Assembly (NCBI GenBank): GCA_022600695.1
Contig: JAHZJY010000232.1
Location: forward strand, 1 to 5,163
Direction of reading: 5' to 3'
DNA length: 5,163 nucleotides
DNA from: Actinomycetes bacterium
Lineage (GTDB): Bacteria; Actinomycetota; Actinomycetes; Mycobacteriales; Mycobacteriaceae
The position numbers and the translations under genes are program-made. Below the pieces are notes generated by a model. That model was not told the DNA's origin, made no database searches, and saw only the letters and a list, made by a program, of their open reading frames with translations. This document shows, one piece after another, positions 1 through 5,163 of the stretch. How positions within the stretch are numbered: position 1 is the stretch's first letter; each line of letters opens with the position of its first letter.

Positions 1-258
1 ACGGCCGGGCACAGCATCCTGGACACCCGGGAACAGGCCGCGCTGCGCATCGCCGCTGACGTCTGGGCCGGCCGGGTTCGGGACCTGCCCGCCGAGGGTT
101 CGGACCTGGACCGGCTTCCGGTCCGGCCCGAACTGTGGCTGCTGGGATCGGCCATTGAGGTGGCAGCCCGCATCGAGGCCATGCTGCCGGGTGCGCTACA
201 GCGGATACTGCCGCGGCTGGTCAACGGCACTACTTCAAATGGCCGGGCTACTTCATGA
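1..258 (+). CDS. 3' end of an unidentified plus-strand gene (5' truncated by window edge)
   Basis: Frame 1 is open from the first base to a TGA at 256-258, giving 85 residues of a C-terminus. Third codon positions are strongly G/C for most of the stretch, as expected for a real gene in this GC-rich genome. The fragment starts TAGHSILDTREQAALRIAAD, continues through a proline/leucine-rich stretch with the tryptophans of VWAG and ELWLLG, and ends in an amphipathic segment (LPGALQRILPRLVNG) followed by a polar tail (TTSNGRATS). There is no clear membrane segment. I do not recognise the family. The GHS near the start could be the region after the catalytic histidine of an alpha/beta-hydrolase, but that is a weak guess. 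The gene converges on oppA and its last 11 bases overlap the oppA 3' end. It does not resemble the C-terminus of the GMC-type oxidoreductase that I recall beside oppA in M. tuberculosis (Rv1279), so this neighbour appears to differ. Confidence 0.75.
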   Translation, partial: TAGHSILDTREQAALRIAADVWAGRVRDLPAEGSDLDRLPVRPELWLLGSAIEVAARIEAMLPGALQRILPRLVNGTTSNGRATS

Positions 259-1954
259 AACCGATTGCGCTGTAGTCCAAGTCGCCCAGTCCGGCTGGGC
301 CGAAGTTGGCCAGGTTGCTGCGAACCGCCAGGTTGCCCGGCGACTGGAACAGCGCGAGACTGAACACCTCGTCCCACAGCAGCGCATCCACCTCGTTCGC
401 GAGCTCGCGAGCCTTCGCCGGGTCCAGCTCATCGAGCACCTGCTCCACCTTGGCGTCGATCTCCGGGCTGGAGATTTTCCCGAAGTTACTTTCCGCGTCG
501 GTGGTGAAGATCTGGTTGAGACAGCACAGCGAGAAGGCATCGCCCACCCAGGAGAACTGGGTGACATCGAAGTCCCCGACACTGACGTGGTTGGAGAAGA
601 AGCCGTTGGCCGGCTTGACATCCAGTTCCATCTTCACGCCGATCTGGGCCAGGGTGTTCTGGGCGACCTGTGCCACCTGACGGCCGCTCTGCGAGTCGTA
701 CAGCACATTGCGGATGACCAGTTGTCTGCCGTCTTTCTCGCGGAACTGCCCGTTGAGCGTCCAGCCCAGCGCGTCGAGCTCGGCTTTGGCCTTCTCCGGG
801 TCGTAGGCCACGACCGCGCTGTTGTCCCGATAGCCTTCCTGCCCGGCGACGAAGATGTGGTTGCCCAGCGGTACCGGCGTGTTCACCAGGCCGCGCTGGC
901 TCACGTTGACGATCGCCTGACGGTCGATACCCTTGGCGACCGCCTGACGCAGCGCCTTATCGGACAGGATCGCGCCCGGGGCGCCGTTGAAGGTCAGGTG
1001 ATACCAGCTTGGCCCGGGGGCGCGCCGGATCGACACTCCCGCGGTCCGCTGGGCGATCGTCAGCTCATCGAGCGAGGCGACTCCGGTGGCGTCGATGGTG
1101 TTGTTCTGCAGGGCCGGGATTCGCGCTGCGTCATCGAGCACCAGGTAGGTGAAGGAGTCCAGCAGCGGTGGCGTTCCCCACCAGTCGGGATTGCGGGTCA
1201 GCGTGATCCGCTGCGCGGTGCGATCCACCGAGGAAACCATGAACGGCCCGGCCGACGGACCGGGCTCGTCGAGCTGACCTTTGTTGAACACCTCCGGGTC
1301 GCTGGTCATGCTCTTGGGCAGCAACATCGTGTTACCGGCGAACATGCCGCGCCATTCCGGGTAGTGCTGGGCGAAGGTCACCACGGCCTGCCGGTCGTCG
1401 ACGCCGCGGGTGACCGACGCCACCCGGTCCGAACCGTTGGGGGAGGCGATCGCGAAGGCTTCGTCCCTACCGCTGGTCGCGTTGATCTGGGCGGCGATAT
1501 CGGCCCAGGTGATCGGAGTGTTGTCCGTCCAGGCGGCTTTGGGGTTGATGGTGTAGGTGACTACCTGCGGGTCGGTGTTGGTCAGTTCGATACTGGTGAA
1601 GTAGTCGGTGTTGACCTGCATCGTGCCGTCCGCAGCGACGATATAGGCGCGCGGCATGGTGGCCCGCAACATCGAGGCGGTGTCGGCGACGTTGCCGTCG
1701 ATGTTGAGGGTGTTGAAGTTCGCCGGCAGTGCGCCGATCGACAGCCGCAGGTTGCCGCCCTGCTGGAGAGTGGCGGGGTCCTGCGGGTTGATATCGCTGA
1801 CACCGCCGAGTTCGGCGTTTCCGCCACCCCCCGAATCCCCGGTGTTCTGTGTCGCACAGCCCGCGAGGGTCAGGGTCACCGCCGCGAACAGACACAAAAG
1901 TGTCCTGACACGCCGTGCTGAGGGAACTTTTGTGTCTGCTCGCCGAGGGGTCAC
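248..1954 (-). CDS. oppA: OppA, peptide-binding lipoprotein of an ABC importer (SBP family 5)
   Basis: A 568-residue extracytoplasmic solute-binding protein that should capture oligopeptides and deliver them to the OppBC channel. The N-terminus is a lipoprotein signal: basic region (RR at 4-5 and 14-15, R17), hydrophobic core (about 19-31) and lipobox LAGC with the lipidated cysteine at C33. A Gly/Ser/Asn-rich linker follows (about 34-51), then the family 5 fold. Typical family 5 elements are SDINPQDPATLQ (53-64), TWADI (149-153), ALQNNTIDATGV (281-292), RAPGPSWYH (311-319) and the C-terminal FGPAGLGDLDYSAIGF. The mature part closely matches M. tuberculosis Rv1280c (591 aa) from memory; the signal peptides differ. 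That homologue has been linked to bradykinin and glutathione binding, so the exact ligand here is inferred. The start is a GTG at 1954, 11 bases after the oppD stop, with a poor Shine-Dalgarno. Codons 4-24 carry a long inverted repeat. Adjacent cysteines C477-C478 are unusual for an exported protein. The TAG stop lies inside the convergent neighbour. Confidence 0.95.
   Translation of the reverse strand: MTPRRADTKVPSARRVRTLLCLFAAVTLTLAGCATQNTGDSGGGGNAELGGVSDINPQDPATLQQGGNLRLSIGALPANFNTLNIDGNVADTASMLRATMPRAYIVAADGTMQVNTDYFTSIELTNTDPQVVTYTINPKAAWTDNTPITWADIAAQINATSGRDEAFAIASPNGSDRVASVTRGVDDRQAVVTFAQHYPEWRGMFAGNTMLLPKSMTSDPEVFNKGQLDEPGPSAGPFMVSSVDRTAQRITLTRNPDWWGTPPLLDSFTYLVLDDAARIPALQNNTIDATGVASLDELTIAQRTAGVSIRRAPGPSWYHLTFNGAPGAILSDKALRQAVAKGIDRQAIVNVSQRGLVNTPVPLGNHIFVAGQEGYRDNSAVVAYDPEKAKAELDALGWTLNGQFREKDGRQLVIRNVLYDSQSGRQVAQVAQNTLAQIGVKMELDVKPANGFFSNHVSVGDFDVTQFSWVGDAFSLCCLNQIFTTDAESNFGKISSPEIDAKVEQVLDELDPAKARELANEVDALLWDEVFSLALFQSPGNLAVRSNLANFGPAGLGDLDYSAIGFMK
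1884..1943 (-). repeat. 18-bp inverted repeat, predicted mRNA hairpin in the first codons of oppA
   Basis: The arms are 1926-1943 and 1884-1901, separated by a 24-base loop. In DNA 17 of 18 positions pair, and the inner 13 are perfect (cagacacaaaagt at 1889-1901 against acttttgtgtctg at 1926-1938). The one mismatch (1939/1888) becomes a G-U wobble on the minus-strand transcript, so the oppA mRNA can form an uninterrupted 18-bp stem, whereas the opposite strand would have a C-A mismatch. The loop could add three more pairs (1921-1923 with 1904-1906) across a 2x2 internal loop. The stem starts 12 nt into the gene and spans codons 4-24, the signal-peptide region. No U-tract follows, so it is not a standard intrinsic terminator. 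Possible roles, all inferred, are control of oppA initiation, 5' protection of an oppA mRNA segment, or a palindromic protein-binding site. Confidence 0.8.
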
Positions 1955-1968
1955 AACCGGAGATGCTA
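1952..1968 (-). promoter_or_regulatory. oppD-oppA junction with weak ribosome binding site and GTG start
   Basis: The oppD TAG (1966-1968) and the oppA GTG (1952-1954) are separated by 11 bases reading catctccggtt on the minus strand. Neither this gap nor the last oppD codons contain a purine-rich Shine-Dalgarno sequence; CCGG is the closest thing to a G-rich core. No better in-frame start exists: a TTG at codon 20 would leave the lipoprotein signal without its basic region. Initiation at oppA probably relies on ribosomes finishing oppD, or on an internal transcript that I cannot demonstrate. Confidence 0.55.
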
Positions 1969-3804
1969 GCGGCGGGACGGATCCGGTTGGGGGATCGCGG
2001 CGAGCAATCGCCGGGTGTACTCGTTGCGCGGGTTGGCGAAGACCTCCCCGCTGTCGCCGTATTCGACGATCGCCCCGCGATACATCACCGCCACCTGATG
2101 AGCCAGATGCTTGACCACCGAGAGGTCGTGGGAGACGAACAGGTAGGACAGGCCGAATTCACGCTGCAAGTCCAGTAGCAAATTGATGATGCCCGCCTGG
2201 ATCGAGACGTCGAGTGCCGAGACGGGTTCGTCCAGAGCCAAGATCTTGGGCTGCAGGGCCAAGGCACGGGCGATGCCGATCCGCTGTTTCTGGCCACCGG
2301 AGAACTGCTGCGGATAGCGGCTGGCATCGGCGCGCCGAAGGCCGACGATATCCAATAGTTCGGCCACCCGGGTCTGGATCTGGCCTTTGTCGAAACCGTT
2401 GGCGGTCAACGGTTCAGCGAGAATGTCGAACACCGGCATCCGCGGGTCCAGGGCGGCCACCGGATCCTGGAACACCACCTGCAGGTCGCGGCGCAACTCC
2501 CGGCGTCGAGACGAGGTCAGGGTGGCCACGTCGTTGCCGAGCACTTCGATCGACCCGGACTGCGGCGCCTGCAGTTCCAGGATCTCGTGCAGGGTGGTGG
2601 ATTTGCCGGATCCGGACTCCCCGACGATGCCCAGGGTGCGGCCCTGATACACCTCGAAGCTGATCCGGTCGACCGCGCGCACCTCACCGATCTGCCGACG
2701 GAACACCACCCCCTTGGTCAGCCGATAGGTGCGGGACAGATCGCGGACCCGCACCACGATGGTCGGCTCGGGCTCGTCGACTACCGGGGCTTCGACCGGG
2801 ACACCGTAGATATCGGCCGCGCTGCGGCCGGCCACCTGGTCGGTGCGGATACAGGCGGCGGCATGCCCCGGCCCGATGCTCAGCAGCGCCGGTTCGGCGC
2901 TCAGGCACTCGTCGAGGGCCAGCGGGCAGCGCGGCGCGAACGGACAGCCCGGCGGTAGGGCGACCAGCGACGGTGGTGCACCCGGAATCGGCACCAGTCG
3001 CTCGCCGCGCGGTGCGCGGAGCCGGGGTACCGAACCCAGAAGCCCTGCTGTGTAGGGCATCCGGCGATCACCGTAGAGCTGCTCGACCGTCGCCACCTCG
3101 ACGGCACGCCCGGCGTACATCACCAGCGCGCGGTCGGCGAACTCCGCGACCACACCGAGGTCGTGGGTGATGATCAGCACCCCGGCCCCGGTGGCGTCGC
3201 GGGCAGTCTTGAGTACATCGAGGATCTGCGCCTGCACCGTGACGTCGAGGGCGGTCGTCGGCTCATCGCAGATGATGAGGTCGGGGTCGTTGGCGATCGC
3301 AATGGCGATCACCACGCGCTGTCGTTCCCCGCCGGACAGTTCATGGGGAAAGGCCCGCGTCCGACGTTCGGCCTGGGCGACGCCGACCATTTCCAGCAGC
3401 TCCACCGCGCGACGCCGCGCGTCTGATTTGCCCACCTCCGGGTGGTGCACCCGGATCGCCTCGACGATCTGGTCGCCGACCGGGTAGACCGGGGTCAGCG
3501 CCGACATCGGGTCCTGAAACACCGTACCGATGCGCGCGCCCCGGATCTTCGACAGACCGGCATCAGCCATGCCGAGCAGTTGTTCGCCGTCGAGGGTGGC
3601 CGAACCCGATACCGTCGCGTACTCGGGCAGCAGTCCGATCACCGCCATGGCCGCCGCCGACTTGCCCGATCCGGATTCGCCGACCATCGCCACCACCTCG
3701 CCGGTCGCGACGTGGTAGCTCAGCCCGCGTACGGCGTGCAGGTCGCCGCCGTCGGTGGGAAAGGTGACCGTCAGGTCGGTCACCTCCAGCAGGTTGTCGG
3801 TCAT
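1966..3804 (-). CDS. oppD: OppD, fused two-domain peptide ABC transporter ATPase
   Basis: A 612-residue cytoplasmic protein with two complete ABC ATPase domains, doing the work of separate OppD and OppF subunits. Domain 1: Walker A GESGSGKS (42-49), Q-loop Q97, signature LSGGE (156-160), Walker B ending D180-E181, H-loop H214. A peptide-transporter C-terminal extension (oligo_HPY type) follows, with cysteines C287, C293, C300 and C318. After a variable linker (about 322-348), domain 2: Walker A GESGSGKS (395-402), Q446, signature FSGGQ (501-505), D525-E526, H559. Catalytic glutamates and H-loop histidines are present in both halves, so neither ATP site looks degenerate. The length equals that of M. 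tuberculosis Rv1281c as I recall it. The first half resembles OppD/DppD and the second OppF/DppF ([11 protein letters not shown]). The ATG at 3802-3804 overlaps the oppC TGA (ATGA), with GGAG directly before it, so the two are probably translationally coupled. No separate oppF is seen. Confidence 0.96.
   Translation of the reverse strand: MTDNLLEVTDLTVTFPTDGGDLHAVRGLSYHVATGEVVAMVGESGSGKSAAAMAVIGLLPEYATVSGSATLDGEQLLGMADAGLSKIRGARIGTVFQDPMSALTPVYPVGDQIVEAIRVHHPEVGKSDARRRAVELLEMVGVAQAERRTRAFPHELSGGERQRVVIAIAIANDPDLIICDEPTTALDVTVQAQILDVLKTARDATGAGVLIITHDLGVVAEFADRALVMYAGRAVEVATVEQLYGDRRMPYTAGLLGSVPRLRAPRGERLVPIPGAPPSLVALPPGCPFAPRCPLALDECLSAEPALLSIGPGHAAACIRTDQVAGRSAADIYGVPVEAPVVDEPEPTIVVRVRDLSRTYRLTKGVVFRRQIGEVRAVDRISFEVYQGRTLGIVGESGSGKSTTLHEILELQAPQSGSIEVLGNDVATLTSSRRRELRRDLQVVFQDPVAALDPRMPVFDILAEPLTANGFDKGQIQTRVAELLDIVGLRRADASRYPQQFSGGQKQRIGIARALALQPKILALDEPVSALDVSIQAGIINLLLDLQREFGLSYLFVSHDLSVVKHLAHQVAVMYRGAIVEYGDSGEVFANPRNEYTRRLLAAIPQPDPSRR
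2851..2946 (-). other. Four-cysteine iron-sulfur motif in OppD (C-x5-C-x6-C-x17-C)
   Basis: Residues 287-318 of OppD contain [14 protein letters not shown] and then, 17 residues after its last cysteine, C318 in HAAACIR. This is the cysteine pattern at the end of the oligo_HPY extension of OppD/DppD-type ATPases. In M. tuberculosis OppABCD an iron-sulfur cluster domain needed for function has been reported in this ATPase. All four candidate ligands are intact here, so a [4Fe-4S] cluster is expected. Its role as structural support or redox sensor cannot be read from sequence. Confidence 0.75.
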
Positions 3805-4717
3805 CTCCGCGACCCCAGGCGCCTCGGGTGCGTGCTGCCCGGGTCGAGCGCGTCGCGCAGTCCGTCACCGGTCAGGTTGGCGCACACCAGGATCAGGACC
3901 AGAACCCCGGCCGGTACCAGGAAGACCCACGGGAACGTCGTCGCCGATGTGGTGCCGTCGGCGATCAGGGTGCCCAGGGACACGTCCGGCGGCTGGACGC
4001 CGAACCCGAGGAAGCTCAGCCCGGTTTCGGCCAGGATGGCGACCCCGACGGTGAGTGCGGTGTCGATGATCAGGATCGAGGCCACATTGGGCAGGATGTG
4101 CCGGGCGATGATCCGCCGGTTGGGCACACCCATGTACCGGGCGGCCTGGACGTACTCCCGCTCCCGCAGGCTCATCGTCAGGCCCCGCACCATGCGGGAG
4201 CTGATCATCCAGCTGAACCCGGCCAGCAGCACGATCAGCAGCGTGATGTTGGCCGAGTTCTTGGTCCGCGGAGTGATGATCGCGATGAGGATGAAGCTCG
4301 GCACCACCAGCAGCAGGTCCACCAGCCACATCAGGGCCCGGTCGCGCCAGCCGCCGAAATAACCGGCGATGGATCCGACGGTCGCGGCGATGACGGTCGA
4401 GATGACCGCCACGCACAGGCCGATCAGCAAGGACTTCTGCATACCGCGTAACACCTGGGCCAGCACGTCCTGGCCGATGGCGTTGGTGCCCAGCCAGTGC
4501 TCGCGGCTGGGTGGGGTCTGCAGCGCGTAGAAGTCGATATCGGTGTGGGAGTAGGGCAGCAGCGGCGGCAGCGCGTAGCACGCCACGAACAGCAGCACCA
4601 GGATGGTCAGGGCGACCACCGCGAGACGGTTGGAGAGGAACCGCCGTGCCACCAGAGTGCGGCGGGAGACGAATTCCTGCTCTGCGTCCGCGCTGTCCCG
4701 ACTGTGCTCTGTGGTGC

Positions 4718-4721
<4 letters not shown>
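3801..4721 (-). CDS. oppC: OppC, inner-membrane permease subunit of the peptide ABC importer
   Basis: A 306-residue integral membrane protein that pairs with OppB to form the translocation channel. Six hydrophobic segments are visible at about 33-51, 98-120, 129-149, 158-176, 214-236 and 265-284. The cytoplasmic EAA loop that docks on the ATPase is at about 188-212, with QAARYMG (192-198) and ILP (209-211). The N-terminus (1-25) is polar and acidic, and the segment [19 protein letters not shown] (75-93) is typical of the OppC/DppC subgroup. The frame stays open upstream of 4721, but that part is a shadow of oppB in another frame. The ATG at 4719-4721 is chosen because it overlaps the oppB TGA in an ATGA junction and gives the expected OppC length (the M. 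tuberculosis homologue is about 291 aa). The TGA at 3801-3803 in turn overlaps the oppD start. A modest G-rich stretch (gcgggtg) precedes the start codon. Confidence 0.94.

Positions 4722-5163
<442 letters not shown>

Noticed and set aside
284..300. Short inverted repeat gcccag-tccgg-ctgggc as a possible terminator near the convergent gene ends
   Set aside because: There are only 6 pairs, no U-tract on either strand, and it lies inside oppA coding sequence. Such short GC hairpins are common at this base composition.
155..1921. 588-codon plus-strand open frame opposite oppA
   Set aside because: It is an antisense shadow. In GC-rich genes the opposite strand often lacks stop codons. Its protein shows no recognisable domain, while the minus-strand frame is a clear OppA.
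1884..1943. The oppA inverted repeat as a transposon end or rho-independent terminator
   Set aside because: There is no transposase, target duplication or U-tract, and the reading frame runs intact through the repeat into a sound lipobox.
2599..3681. Similar DNA segments at 2599-2622 and 3658-3681, considered as a direct repeat
   Set aside because: Both encode the Walker A motif of the two ATPase domains. This is homology of the fused halves and not a mobile or recombinational repeat.
3442..4362. 306-codon plus-strand open frame across oppD and oppC, plus several other antisense frames of 60-200 codons
   Set aside because: These lie opposite clearly identified transporter genes, have low-complexity Arg/Pro/Ala-rich translations, and arise from base composition.

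Overview
The window is GC-rich actinobacterial DNA, almost certainly from a Mycobacterium/Mycolicibacterium species or a close relative. The evidence is the strong G/C bias at third codon positions, the near absence of intergenic space, and the close match of the predicted proteins to the M. tuberculosis OppABCD oligopeptide permease (Rv1283c-Rv1280c) as I remember those sequences. No database search was run.

Layout: bases 248-5163 hold one minus-strand operon, read right to left: oppB (5'-truncated by the window edge), oppC, oppD and oppA. oppB/oppC and oppC/oppD each overlap by 4 bases in an ATGA arrangement, which implies translational coupling. oppD and oppA are separated by 11 bases. The left edge (1-258) holds the 3' end of a plus-strand gene that I cannot identify. 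It converges on oppA and overlaps its 3' end by 11 bases. No stretch over 300 bases lacks a gene, and I see no tRNA, rRNA, insertion sequence, CRISPR array or phage element.

How the genes work together: OppB and OppC form the membrane channel. OppD is a single polypeptide carrying two complete ATPase domains, equivalent to a fusion of separate OppD and OppF proteins, with a four-cysteine segment between them of the kind that holds a [4Fe-4S] cluster. OppA is the lipid-anchored family 5 substrate-binding protein that captures peptides outside the membrane. The system is expected to import short peptides using ATP.

The most unusual signal is an 18-bp inverted repeat at the very start of oppA (1884-1901 and 1926-1943). 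On the oppA mRNA strand all 18 pairs can form, because the single DNA mismatch becomes a G-U wobble. It lies just after a GTG start with almost no Shine-Dalgarno sequence. This suggests a hairpin that sets oppA translation or mRNA stability relative to the upstream transporter genes. Otherwise the window is a known system and not a new one.
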